17,661 nt of DNA, from contig CAJLCG010000040.1 of the NCBI GenBank assembly GCA_905205085.1, forward strand, positions 1-17,661, in the 5' to 3' direction. The notes under the pieces are model-generated. The model saw only the letters and a list, made by a program, of their open reading frames with translations. It was not told where the DNA came from and searched no databases. The DNA is from an uncultured Oscillospiraceae bacterium. Lineage in GTDB: Bacteria; Bacillota; Clostridia; Oscillospirales; Oscillospiraceae. This document shows positions 6,434 to 14,282 of this stretch, piece by piece. The position numbers and the translations under genes were made by a program. Each line of letters opens with the position of its first letter. Within the stretch, counting starts at the first letter, position 1.

Positions 6434-8302
6434 ATGAAGAAAATAGAGGCTCTGCTGGAGTGGGGCGGCATGAAGCGGGACATCGCCTTTCTCATCCTGT
6501 CGGGAATCGCTCTGGTGGTCAGTCTGGCCGTTCCGGATGGGCTGCTGCCCGTTGACCCGGCCTGGGTTGCCATCGTGCTGTGCGGCGTGCCCATCCTGTT
6601 GGAGGCGGCGGTGGGGCTCATCACCGCCTTTGACATCAAGGCCGACGTGCTGGTGTCCATGGCCCTGGTGGCCTCGGTGGCCATCGGGGAGATCTTTGCC
6701 GCCGGCGAGGTGGCCTTTATTATGCAGCTGGGCGCCCTGCTGGAGGAGATCACCGTGGCCCGGGCCCAGGCGGGCATCCGCCACCTGGTGAAGCTCACCC
6801 CCCGCACCGCAAGGCGGCTGCTCCCCGGCGGGGAGGAGGTCATCCCTGCCCAGCAGGTGCAGGTGGGCGACCGGCTGCGGGTGCTGCCCGGAGAGACCAT
6901 TCCGGTGGATGGGGTGATCCTCCAGGGACAGACCTCGGTAAACCAGGCGGTGATGACGGGAGAGTCCCTCCCGGTGGACCTGGGGCCGGGGGATGAGGTG
7001 TCCAGCGGCACGGTGAATCAGTTTGGCTCCTTTGACATGGAGGCCCGGCGGGTGGGGGAGGACAGTTCCATCCAGCGGATGATCCGCCTGGTGGAGTCCG
7101 CCGACGCGGGCAAAGCGAAAATCGTCCGTCTGGCCGACCGTTGGGCCACCTGGATCGTGGTCACCGCCCTGACGGCGGCGGTGCTCACCTGGATTTTTAC
7201 CGGCCAGATCATCCGGGCGGTGACCATTCTGGTGGTCTTTTGCCCCTGCGCCCTGGTACTGGCTACCCCCACCGCCATCATGGCGGCCATCGGCAACGCC
7301 ACCCGCCACGGCTTTCTGGTGCGGGAGGGGGACGCCCTGGAGCGGCTGGCCCAGGTGAAGCGGGTGGCCTTTGACAAGACGGGCACCCTCACCTACGGGA
7401 AACCCCAGGTGAGCGGGGTGGAATCCCTGAGCAAAACGTGGACCGACCAGGAGCTGTACGCCATGGCCGCCGGGGCGGAGAGCCGCTCCGAGCACCCGCT
7501 GGGCAAGGCGGTGGTGGCCTGTTACCGGGAGAGCACCGGCCAGACGCCCCCGGTCTGTGAGGATTTTGCCATGCTTCCCGGCCGGGGTGTGCAGGCCCAG
7601 GTGGAGGGACACACCCTACTGGCGGGTAACCGGGCCCTGCTGGAGGAGGCGGGGGTGTCCCTGCCCACCTGGCCCCAGGCGGAAGGGTGGCTGGAGAGGG
7701 GCAGCACCCTCATTTACCTCAGCGTAGACGGCGTGGCGGCGGGCTTCCTGGCCCTGTCCGACGCGCCCCGGCCCGATGGGGCCAAGGTCATTCGGGCCAT
7801 CCAGGAGGCGGGAGCCCAGCCGGTGCTCCTCACCGGCGACCACGCCGCCGCCGCCAAGACCCTGGCGGGAGAGCTGGGCATTTCCCGCTTCCAGGCCGAC
7901 TGCCTGCCCCAGGATAAGCTGAACTGGATCGACGCCAGCCAGCAGGAGGGGGCCGGCGTGTGCATGGTGGGGGACGGCATCAACGACGCTCCCGCCCTCA
8001 AGCGGGCTATGGTAGGAGTGGCCATGGGGGGCGTGGGCAGCGACATCGCCGTGGAGGCCGCCGACATTGCCCTGGTCAATGACGACATCGGACAGCTGCC
8101 CCACCTGCTGCGGCTGTCCCGGAAGATGATGCGGACCATCAAGGCCAACATGACCTTCTCCATGGCCCTGAACTTTTTGGCCATCGTGCTGGCCGTCCGG
8201 GGGGATATCGACCCGGTGGTGGGGGCGCTGGTCCACAACGCGGGCTCGGTGCTGGTGATCGTAAACTCCGCCCGGCTGCTGGGGATGCGTACAAAGAAAT
8301 AA
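6434..8302 (+). CDS. P1B-type heavy-metal translocating ATPase, no N-terminal HMA domain
   Basis: Membrane pump of 622 residues that exports metal ions at the cost of ATP. Visible motifs: MTGES in the actuator domain, CPC in the metal-binding helix (C270-P271-C272, in FCPCALVLATP), the phosphorylated aspartate in DKTGT (314-318), the P1B-specific HP dipeptide (354-355 in SEHPLG) and GDGIND (513-518). Membrane segments occur before the actuator domain, around CPC and at the C-terminus. No CXXC metal-binding domain precedes the first helix, so the protein is shorter than CopA/ZntA forms that carry one. The last helices read ALNFLAIVLAV and HNAGSVLVIVNSARLL, which lack the usual Cu(I)-ATPase TM8 signature (MxxSS); the metal is therefore uncertain (Cu, Zn, Mn or other). 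The start is ATG 6434 with GGCGGAG just upstream. The gene should be derepressed when the CsoR-family protein binds metal. Confidence 0.93.
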   Translation: MKKIEALLEWGGMKRDIAFLILSGIALVVSLAVPDGLLPVDPAWVAIVLCGVPILLEAAVGLITAFDIKADVLVSMALVASVAIGEIFAAGEVAFIMQLGALLEEITVARAQAGIRHLVKLTPRTARRLLPGGEEVIPAQQVQVGDRLRVLPGETIPVDGVILQGQTSVNQAVMTGESLPVDLGPGDEVSSGTVNQFGSFDMEARRVGEDSSIQRMIRLVESADAGKAKIVRLADRWATWIVVTALTAAVLTWIFTGQIIRAVTILVVFCPCALVLATPTAIMAAIGNATRHGFLVREGDALERLAQVKRVAFDKTGTLTYGKPQVSGVESLSKTWTDQELYAMAAGAESRSEHPLGKAVVACYRESTGQTPPVCEDFAMLPGRGVQAQVEGHTLLAGNRALLEEAGVSLPTWPQAEGWLERGSTLIYLSVDGVAAGFLALSDAPRPDGAKVIRAIQEAGAQPVLLTGDHAAAAKTLAGELGISRFQADCLPQDKLNWIDASQQEGAGVCMVGDGINDAPALKRAMVGVAMGGVGSDIAVEAADIALVNDDIGQLPHLLRLSRKMMRTIKANMTFSMALNFLAIVLAVRGDIDPVVGALVHNAGSVLVIVNSARLLGMRTKK

Positions 8303-8339
8303 AAAAGAGCCAGACCGATACGGTCTGGCTCTTTTTTTT
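8303..8339. terminator. Bidirectional intrinsic terminator between the ATPase gene and ftsH
   Basis: GAGCCAGACCG (8307-8317) pairs perfectly with 8321-8331 around an ATA loop, flanked by A residues on one side and eight T residues on the other. It begins right after the ATPase stop, and the ftsH stop (8338-8340) lies at its far edge. It can end transcription from both converging units. Confidence 0.92.
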
Positions 8340-10218
8340 AAGACTCCGCGGGGATAAGGCCCTCAAAGACCTCGTCGTCGGGGGCGGTAAAGACCTTCTG
8401 GAAGGTCTCGCCGCTCATCACCTCGTGGGCCAGCAGATACTGAGCAGTAAGCTCCAGCTGGCTGCGGTGCTGGGAGAGGATGTCCTCACAGCGGCGGTAG
8501 GCCGCGTCCACAATGGACTTGACCTCCTCGTCGATGAGTCCGGCGATCTCCTCAGAGTAGCTGCGGGACTGGGCCATGGTGCGGCCGATAAAGACCTCGT
8601 TGCTCTCGCTGGTGTAGGCGATGGTGCCCAGCTTCTCGCTCATGCCGTACTTGGTGACCATGTTCCGGGCAATGGAGGAGGCCTTCTGGATGTCGCTGGA
8701 GGCGCCGGTGGAGATATCCCCCAGCACCAGCTGCTCGGCCACCCGGCCGCCCAGGCACACGGCGATGTGCTCCTCCAGCTCCCGGCGGGACATGTAGGAG
8801 CGGTCCTCCTGGGGCAGGGAAATGGTCATACCGCCCGCGCCGCCCCGGGGGATAATGGTGATCTGGTGTACCGGGTCCTGGGTCTCCAGCTCGTGGATAA
8901 CCACGGCGTGGCCCGCCTCGTGGTAGGCGGTGAGGCGCTTGGCGTGGGGAGTAACCACCCGGCTCTTCTTCTCCGGGCCGGCAATCACCTTCATCATGGC
9001 CTCGTGGAGGTCGGCCATGGAGATAAAGCGCTGCCCGCCCCGGGCGGCCAGCAGGGCCGCCTCGTTGAGGAGGTTCTCCAGGTCGGCGCCGGTAAAGCCG
9101 GCGGTGGCCTTGGCAATGTCGCTGAGGGACACGTCCTCGGCCAGAGGTTTTTTCCGGGCGTGGACCTTCAGGATCTCCTCCCGGCCCTTGATGTCGGGCA
9201 GGCCCACGTAGATCTGCCGGTCAAACCGGCCGGGACGCAGCAGGGCGGGGTCCAGGATATCCTGGCGGTTGGTAGCCGCCATGACAATGACTCCCTCGTT
9301 GCTGGCAAAGCCGTCCATCTCCACCAGCAGCTGGTTCAGGGTTTGCTCCCGCTCGTCATGGCCGCCGCCCAGGCCTGCGCCGCGCTGACGGCCTACCGCG
9401 TCGATCTCGTCGATGAACACGATGGCGGGGGCCTCCTTCTTGGCCTGGTCGAACAGGTCGCGGACGCGGCTGGCGCCCACGCCCACGTACAGCTCCACAA
9501 AGTCGGAGCCGGAGATGGACAGGAAGTGGACCCCGGCCTCGCCGGCTACCGCCTTGGCGATCAGGGTCTTACCGGTGCCCGGAGGGCCAACCAGCAGCAC
9601 GCCCTTGGGGATGCGGGCGCCCAGGGCGGTGAAGCGCTGGGGGTCCCGGAGAAACTCCACAATCTCCTGCAGCTCCTCCTTCTCCTCGTCGGCGCCCGCC
9701 ACGTCGTTGAAGGTGACCTTCTTGCCCTGGTCAGCCAGGGTGCGGGTGCGGGCGTGGCCGAAGCGGTTGGGGCCGGGGCCGCCGCCCCCGCCGTTGGCGG
9801 CGCTTTGACGCAGGAAGAGCATGTAGGCCAGCCCCGCCATCACCAGGATGACCAGCAGGTAGGGCAGGTACTGATACCACCAGGAGCCCTGCACGCCCAT
9901 GGGGTAGTCATAGTCCTCAATGATCCCTTCCGAGCGCTGCTGGTCGATGAGCTCATGCAGGTCGTTATAAAAGACGTAGAAGTTGGACAGCTCATAGGTG
10001 ACCGTGGAGGTCTGATCGCCCTCCCCACGCACCGTCATGGTGAGCACATTGTCCTTAACGGAGAAGTTTTTTACCTTCTCCTGCTCAAACAGGGTGCGGA
10101 TCTGGCTGTAAGAGGGATCGTTGGCCCGGTTCATCTGCTGCAAGGTGTTCACCGCAAAGAGGGTGAGCAGCAAAAGCAGCAGGTACAGGGCCAGATCCCT
10201 TGGGCTGAAACGCTTCAA
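8338..10218 (-). CDS. ftsH: ATP-dependent zinc metalloprotease FtsH
   Basis: Membrane-bound AAA+ protease that degrades misassembled membrane proteins and regulatory proteins. It has 626 residues from the TTG start. The first membrane helix is at about 8-26 and the second at about 118-136, with the small external domain between them. A glycine-rich linker (NGGGGGPGP) precedes the AAA domain: Walker A GPPGTGKT (211-218), Walker [10 protein letters not shown] (268-276), and the second region of homology with [19 protein letters not shown] (315-333). The zinc site is HEAGH (433-437) and the third-ligand region is around [17 protein letters not shown] 10218 is chosen because AAGGAAGTGA lies 5 bases upstream; GTG 10227 falls within that site and the ATG at 10269 lacks one. 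It is the last gene of the six-gene minus-strand run. The gap before it holds a hairpin and a CsoR-like palindrome. Confidence 0.96.
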   Translation of the reverse strand: MKRFSPRDLALYLLLLLLTLFAVNTLQQMNRANDPSYSQIRTLFEQEKVKNFSVKDNVLTMTVRGEGDQTSTVTYELSNFYVFYNDLHELIDQQRSEGIIEDYDYPMGVQGSWWYQYLPYLLVILVMAGLAYMLFLRQSAANGGGGGPGPNRFGHARTRTLADQGKKVTFNDVAGADEEKEELQEIVEFLRDPQRFTALGARIPKGVLLVGPPGTGKTLIAKAVAGEAGVHFLSISGSDFVELYVGVGASRVRDLFDQAKKEAPAIVFIDEIDAVGRQRGAGLGGGHDEREQTLNQLLVEMDGFASNEGVIVMAATNRQDILDPALLRPGRFDRQIYVGLPDIKGREEILKVHARKKPLAEDVSLSDIAKATAGFTGADLENLLNEAALLAARGGQRFISMADLHEAMMKVIAGPEKKSRVVTPHAKRLTAYHEAGHAVVIHELETQDPVHQITIIPRGGAGGMTISLPQEDRSYMSRRELEEHIAVCLGGRVAEQLVLGDISTGASSDIQKASSIARNMVTKYGMSEKLGTIAYTSESNEVFIGRTMAQSRSYSEEIAGLIDEEVKSIVDAAYRRCEDILSQHRSQLELTAQYLLAHEVMSGETFQKVFTAPDDEVFEGLIPAES

Positions 10219-10223
10219 GGGAC

Positions 10224-10233
10224 TCACTTCCTT
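10224..10233 (-). promoter_or_regulatory. Ribosome binding site fixing a TTG start for ftsH
   Basis: Minus-strand AAGGAAGTGA matches the anti-Shine-Dalgarno complement AAGGAGGTGA at nine of ten bases and ends 5 bases before TTG 10218. It would overlap a GTG start at 10227, which argues against that start. Confidence 0.75.
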
Positions 10234-10243
10234 TCCGGCGGAT

Positions 10244-10266
10244 GGGGCTGGCGGTCCGCCAACCGG
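10244..10266 (-). repeat. Inverted repeat in the hpt-ftsH gap
   Basis: TGGCGG-T-CCGCCA (10249-10261) is a perfect 13-base palindrome extended by outer G/C pairs. In minus-strand RNA it can fold as a 7-base-pair hairpin (GGUUGGC with GCCAGCC, one G-U) with a GGACC loop, about a dozen bases before the ftsH ribosome site. No T tract follows, so it is not a terminator; an mRNA stability or translation role is possible. Confidence 0.5.
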
Positions 10267-10267
10267 C

Positions 10268-10280
10268 ATACCCCATGGGG
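10268..10280. promoter_or_regulatory. Partial CsoR-like palindrome upstream of ftsH
   Basis: ATACCCCATGGGG is identical to the first 13 of 16 bases of CsoR operator 2 at 6403-6418, but the closing TAT is replaced by CTG. It lies about 50 bases upstream of the ftsH start. It may be a weak regulator site or chance. Confidence 0.3.
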
Positions 10281-10312
10281 CTGGATTCCGCCGCTGCGAA
10301 TTTCAAAGGGGC

Positions 10313-10855
10313 TCAGCCCCCGTAGACTTCGGGTTTCAGGATGCCGATGTAGGGCAGGTTGCGGTAGTGCTCGGCGTAGTCCAGGCCGTAGCCCACCACG
10401 AAGGCGTCGGGAATGGTAAAGCCGGAGTAGTGGACCTCCACAGGCTTGACACGGCGATCGGGCTTGTCCAAGAGGGTGCACAGGCGGATGGAGGCGGGCT
10501 TGCGCTGCTCCAGCAGCTTGAGCAGGTAGCTCAGGGTGTTGCCTGAGTCCAGGATGTCCTCCACCACCAGGATGTGCTTGCCGGAGATATCCCCGGACAG
10601 GTCCTTGGTGATCTGCACCTGGCCGGTGGAAGAGGTGCCCTTCCCGTAGGAGGAGACGGACATAAAGTCGATGGTGCAGGGCAGGTCAATGTGGCGGCAC
10701 AGGTCGGCCATAAACACGAAGGAGCCCCGCAGCACGCTGATCAGGACGATCTCCTGACCGGCGTAGTCCCGGGTGATCTCCTGGGCGATCTGGGAGACGC
10801 GCTCCTCCAGCTGCTGCTGGGAAAACAGGACTTCCTGGATATCTTTCTCTAACAT
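10313..10855 (-). CDS. hpt: Hypoxanthine phosphoribosyltransferase
   Basis: Purine salvage enzyme that joins hypoxanthine (and usually guanine) to PRPP to give IMP or GMP in the cytoplasm. It has 180 residues, typical for the family. The PRPP-binding signature is VVEDILDSGNTL (97-108). The early LRGSFVFMADL (42-52) supplies the LRG cis-peptide region, DFMSVSSYG (63-71) contributes to the flexible loop, and the C-terminal FVVGYGLDYAEHYRNLPYIG is the base-binding segment of HPRTs. The ATG has AAGGA upstream. It follows tilS by 70 bases and precedes ftsH by 94 bases, the same order as tilS-hprT-ftsH in Bacillus subtilis. The stop codon sits within a short GGGGC/GCCCC inverted repeat (10310-10320) without a T tract. 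The assignment is secure. Confidence 0.96.
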   Translation of the reverse strand: MLEKDIQEVLFSQQQLEERVSQIAQEITRDYAGQEIVLISVLRGSFVFMADLCRHIDLPCTIDFMSVSSYGKGTSSTGQVQITKDLSGDISGKHILVVEDILDSGNTLSYLLKLLEQRKPASIRLCTLLDKPDRRVKPVEVHYSGFTIPDAFVVGYGLDYAEHYRNLPYIGILKPEVYGG

Positions 10856-10893
10856 AGTTTTCTTCCTTCCTCACAATACAGTAGAGTAGCATA

Positions 10894-10906
10894 TTCCCCT
10901 GGGGAA
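10894..10906. repeat. 13-base palindrome in the tilS-hpt gap
   Basis: TTCCCC-T-GGGGAA, with 6-base arms around a single base. The loop is too tight for a stable hairpin as written and no T tract follows on either strand. It could be a protein site or chance; no clear promoter for hpt was seen in this 70-base gap. Confidence 0.35.
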
Positions 10907-10925
10907 AGGGGGCGGAATCTGGCGC

Positions 10926-12338
10926 CTAGCGGGCCAGATAGTCAGGGGGAACAAAGGTAATGTGCCAGCTGAGCTGCCCCTTTTTTGGAACAAAGTCCCG
11001 ATGGGGTCCCAGAAGGGCAACTGCGGCGGCTTTTCCGCCTGCGTCCACCACAGGGACGGCGTCCCGGCAGCAGGCGGGGATTTTCGTGTCGATCATCCAC
11101 TTTTTCACGCTCTTCTCGTGCCGCCCGGGGGGAGCCAGCGTGTCCCCGGTGCGCCGGGGGCGCAGCGTGGGCATGGGGGCCTTATTTTGGGCCAGCCAGC
11201 AGTCCAGAGGGGATTGGCGCTCCCCCTGGTAGGTGCCGGGCAGGCAGCGCACTCTCCAGTCTCCCGCCCGGGTCTCGCCTGCCAGGTTCAGTTCCCTGGG
11301 GGACAGGGGGGTGGGGGCGGAGCGGGAGAGGACAAGCTCTTCGTAGCGCCGCCGGGCGGTGAGCCCGCCGGGCAGGTCCAGCCGGGCGGAGGGGTCGCTC
11401 CCCCGGCACAGCTCCAAAAGTCCCTCCAGATGGGGGGCGGCGCAGTTATCGTTGCCCGCCCGCATGGAGCCGATGAGCATCCGGGCGCCCCGGATGGCTA
11501 CGCTCTGGGGCTGGTCGGCCAGGGCGGCAGCTGGAAGGATCAGGTCCTCCCCCTCCCGCCGGGCACAGGCCACGGCCTGGGCGGCCAGAGAGGAGAGGTA
11601 GTCCTCGTCCTCCCGCAGGTGGGCGCAGGTCTGGCCCATGCGGGAGAGAAAGCCGGGGAACAAGTCCTCCAGTACGGGCAGCACCTGGTGGCGCAGCCGG
11701 TTACGGGCGTAGGCGTCGTCCCGGTTGGTGGAGTCCTCCCGCCAGGGGAGACCCCGGTAGCGCAGGTAGTTTTCGATCTCCTCCCGGGAGGTGGTGAGCA
11801 GGGGACGGATGAGATTGCCCCGTCTGGGGGGCATCCCCGCCAGACCCCGCAGGCCGCTGCCCCGGCCTAAGTGGAGCAGCACCGTCTCGGCGTTGTCGCT
11901 GGCGTTGTGGGCGGTGGCGATGAGATTCGCCCCCACCTCTTGAGCGGCAGTTTGGAGAAAGGCGTAGCGCATCTGCCGGGCGGTTTCCTCCAGCCCTTGG
12001 CGCAACCGGGCCGCCTCCCCGGCCACGTCGCCGCCGCCGGTGATGAGCGCCACCCCGGGCAGCTCCTTGCCGGGCCCCTGAGGGGTGTAGAGCCGCTCGG
12101 CGGGGCAGCACAGCCGCACAAATTCTTCCACAAACTTGGCGTCCTGTGTGGACTCGTTTCCCCGCAGGCGGTGGTCGTAGTGGGCGGCCACCAGGGTGAA
12201 GTCCAGCTCCCGCCGCAGACCGTAGAGCCGGTGGAGCAGGTACACCGAGTCCGCCCCTCCGGACACAGCGCACAGCACCGTGCTGCCGGGGGGGATGAGG
12301 CGGTGTTCCCGGATTAGTTGTTCCATACGGTCGCTCAT
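10926..12338 (-). CDS. tilS: tRNA(Ile)-lysidine synthetase
   Basis: Essential tRNA-modifying enzyme that attaches lysine to C34 of tRNA-Ile(CAU), changing decoding from AUG to AUA. It has 470 residues. The N-type ATP-pyrophosphatase P-loop is SGGADS (26-31), followed by the AAHYDHRLRGNES segment and the TAHNASDNAETVLLHLGRGSG region, which are characteristic of TilS. Later segments REDSTNRDD and RNRLRHQVLP are also diagnostic. The C-terminal TilS_C-like portion (KKWMIDTKIP onward, then VALLGPHRDF) is present, so the protein looks complete. The ATG at 12338 has GGAGG four bases upstream, a short spacing; the in-frame ATG at 12326 would be too far. It starts 27 bases after the dnaB stop and leads into hpt and ftsH. 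A strongly Arg-rich composition reflects the high GC content. Confidence 0.95.
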   Translation of the reverse strand: MSDRMEQLIREHRLIPPGSTVLCAVSGGADSVYLLHRLYGLRRELDFTLVAAHYDHRLRGNESTQDAKFVEEFVRLCCPAERLYTPQGPGKELPGVALITGGGDVAGEAARLRQGLEETARQMRYAFLQTAAQEVGANLIATAHNASDNAETVLLHLGRGSGLRGLAGMPPRRGNLIRPLLTTSREEIENYLRYRGLPWREDSTNRDDAYARNRLRHQVLPVLEDLFPGFLSRMGQTCAHLREDEDYLSSLAAQAVACARREGEDLILPAAALADQPQSVAIRGARMLIGSMRAGNDNCAAPHLEGLLELCRGSDPSARLDLPGGLTARRRYEELVLSRSAPTPLSPRELNLAGETRAGDWRVRCLPGTYQGERQSPLDCWLAQNKAPMPTLRPRRTGDTLAPPGRHEKSVKKWMIDTKIPACCRDAVPVVDAGGKAAAVALLGPHRDFVPKKGQLSWHITFVPPDYLAR

Positions 12339-12365
12339 AATCCCTCCAAAGGGGAAGATTTGGGC

Positions 12366-13718
12366 TTACTCCTCGTGCTGCCACTCCATGTTGCTGAAGG
12401 TGGTAAACTCGGGCAGCCACTGAAGCTCTACAGTGCGGGTCTCGCCGTGGCGGTTTTTGGCGATGATACATTCCGCCAGGTTGGGGTTGGGGGTGTCCTT
12501 GTCGTAATAGCCCTCCCGGTAGAGGAACATGACGATGTCGGCGTCCTGCTCGATGGCGCCCGACTCACGCAGGTCGGAGAGCATGGGCCGCTTGTCGCTG
12601 CGGCTCTCGTTGGCACGGGAGAGCTGGCTGAGGCAGAGGACGGGGACGTTCAGCTCCTTGGCCATGATCTTCAGAGCCCGGGAGATGTCGGAGACCACCT
12701 GCTGGCGGTTTTCTCCGTTATACTGCCGCCCGCCGGCGGACTGCATCAGCTGGAGGTAGTCGATGATGACCAGCCCCAGGTTGTCCACCCGGCGGCACTT
12801 GGCGTTGATGTCGGCCACGGTGACCGAGGAGTCGTCGTCAATGAGGATCATGGAGCGGTTGAGGGAGTCGGCGGCCACCGCCACCTTCTCCCAGTCCTCC
12901 TCGGTAAGCTTGCCGGTGACCAGCTTCTTATTGTCTACAAAGCACTCGCTGGAAATAAGGCGGAGAGCCAGCTGCTCCCGGCTCATTTCCAAAGAGAAAA
13001 AGGCTACGTTTTTCCCCGACCGCTTGCCCGCCTCCAGCAGGATGTTCAGAGCCATGGAGGTCTTGCCCATACCGGGACGGGCGGCCAGAAGGATGAGGTC
13101 GGATTTATTAAGGCCAGAGATGGCCCGGTCCAGGTCGGTGAGACCGGTGGACAGGCCGGGAATGGCGCTCTCACTCTCGGCCAGCTCAGTGAGACGGTCG
13201 TATACATCCAGCAGCACGGAGGAGATGGGGGTAAGCCCCCGGGCGGCCCGGCCCTGGCGGATGGCATAGATCCGCTGTTCGGCGGCCTCCAGGATATCCT
13301 GGCCGGTGTCGGTGCCCTGCTGAATGAGGGCGGTGAGCTCCCCCGCCGTCTCCGCCACCCGGCGCAGCAGGGTCTTGTCCTTGATGATGCCGATGTATTC
13401 CTTTACATTGGCGGCGGTGGGGGTGGTGTCCATGAGCTGGAGCAGATACCCCCGGGAGTTATTTTCGTCATAGACTCCATTCTGCTTCATGTTCTCCAGC
13501 ACCGTCACCGGGTCGATGGTGAGGGAGTAGTTGAACATGGAGTAGATGGTCTCGTAGATCTCCCGGTTCTGCCGCAGGTAGAAGTCGTCAGGCCTCAGCT
13601 GGTCGATGACCTCGGGGACGCAGCGGGGGTCGATGAGCATGGAGCCCAGCACCGCCTGCTCCGCCTCAACGGAGTGGGGCAGCTGTTTTAACAGCAGTTG
13701 TTCGTCGTCCAGCGCCAT
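12366..13718 (-). CDS. dnaB: Replicative DNA helicase DnaB
   Basis: Hexameric helicase that unwinds DNA ahead of the replication fork (named dnaC in Bacillus subtilis). It has 450 residues. The N-terminal domain begins with the typical LPHSVEAEQAVLGSML (13-28) and contains TTPTAANVKEY. A linker precedes the RecA-like ATPase domain with Walker A ARPGMGKT (213-220), Walker B region LVIIDYLQLM, and DRAISGLNKSDLILLA before the P-loop. The C-terminal RANESRSDKRPMLSDLRESG and IEQDADIVMFLYR segments are standard DnaB_C motifs. No intein or insertion is present. The ATG has AAAGGTTGGTGA upstream. It lies 42 bases after rplI and 27 bases before tilS. The gdpP-rplI-dnaB order is widely conserved in Firmicutes. 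The assignment is secure. Confidence 0.97.
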   Translation of the reverse strand: MALDDEQLLLKQLPHSVEAEQAVLGSMLIDPRCVPEVIDQLRPDDFYLRQNREIYETIYSMFNYSLTIDPVTVLENMKQNGVYDENNSRGYLLQLMDTTPTAANVKEYIGIIKDKTLLRRVAETAGELTALIQQGTDTGQDILEAAEQRIYAIRQGRAARGLTPISSVLLDVYDRLTELAESESAIPGLSTGLTDLDRAISGLNKSDLILLAARPGMGKTSMALNILLEAGKRSGKNVAFFSLEMSREQLALRLISSECFVDNKKLVTGKLTEEDWEKVAVAADSLNRSMILIDDDSSVTVADINAKCRRVDNLGLVIIDYLQLMQSAGGRQYNGENRQQVVSDISRALKIMAKELNVPVLCLSQLSRANESRSDKRPMLSDLRESGAIEQDADIVMFLYREGYYDKDTPNPNLAECIIAKNRHGETRTVELQWLPEFTTFSNMEWQHEE

Positions 13719-13760
13719 GTCTTCACCAACCTTTCTCTAATAAATTGGGGAGGAGGCCAG

Positions 13761-14207
13761 TTAGGCCTCCACCACCATCACGTTGACGGTACCCACGATC
13801 TCATAACCCAGCTTGGCCTTGATCTTATAGCCGCCGCAGGCCTTGATGGGCTCATCCAGCACCAGCTTGGCCTTGGCGATGTTCAGCCCGTGCTGGGCGG
13901 CCAGGCACTCGGAGATCTCCTTGGCGGTGACGGCGCCGAACAGACGTCCGCCCTCGCCGGCCTTGGCGGCCACCTTCACGGTGAGGCTCTCCAGCTTCTT
14001 GGCCAGAGCCTCGGCCTCCGCCTTCTCAGCGGCCTGCTGGGCCTTGCGGGCCTTCTCCTGCTGCTTCATGGTGTTCAGGTTCTCGGCGGTGGCGATGACC
14101 GCCAGCTTCTTGGGAAGCAGGAAGTTGCGGGCGTAGCCGTCGGATACGTCCACCAGCTGGCCCTTCTTGCCCTGGCCTCTTACGTCCTGCTGCAAAATCA
14201 CTTTCAT
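13761..14207 (-). CDS. rplI: 50S ribosomal protein L9
   Basis: Large-subunit ribosomal protein that binds 23S rRNA near the L1 stalk and helps suppress frameshifting. It has 148 residues, the normal length. The N-terminal RNA-binding domain shows the family pattern GKKGQLVDVSDGYARNFLLP, and residues about 45-75 form the long Lys/Glu/Ala-rich connecting helix (KQQEKARKAQQAAEKAEAEA). The C-terminal domain contains GGRLFGAVTAKEISECL, also characteristic. The start ATG has AGGA 8 bases upstream. It lies 75 bases after gdpP and 42 bases before dnaB. No separate promoter was recognised in the 75-base gap, though ribosomal genes often have one. Confidence 0.97.
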   Translation of the reverse strand: MKVILQQDVRGQGKKGQLVDVSDGYARNFLLPKKLAVIATAENLNTMKQQEKARKAQQAAEKAEAEALAKKLESLTVKVAAKAGEGGRLFGAVTAKEISECLAAQHGLNIAKAKLVLDEPIKACGGYKIKAKLGYEIVGTVNVMVVEA

Positions 14208-14282
14208 GGTAAATTTCCTCGCTTTCTTGATTTTAAACCAAAAGGGTATGGAATCAGCCGAAATCGGCTGCGGTTGGTGGGA

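Noticed and set aside
5231-7612. Open frame of 793 codons on the minus strand
   Set aside because: It runs antisense through the DUF4340 gene, a terminator, csoR and the ATPase; no domain is recognisable and it crosses clear regulatory signals.
10310-10320. GGGGC/GCCCC hairpin across the hpt stop as a terminator
   Set aside because: The stem is short and is followed by only three T residues, so it is unlikely to stop transcription before ftsH.
8425-10419. Open frame of 664 codons antisense to ftsH and hpt
   Set aside because: Shadow of ftsH in the opposite frame; composition is Gly/Val/Leu/His-rich and no family is recognisable.
12318-13691. Open frame of 457 codons antisense to dnaB
   Set aside because: Mirror frame of dnaB without recognisable motifs.
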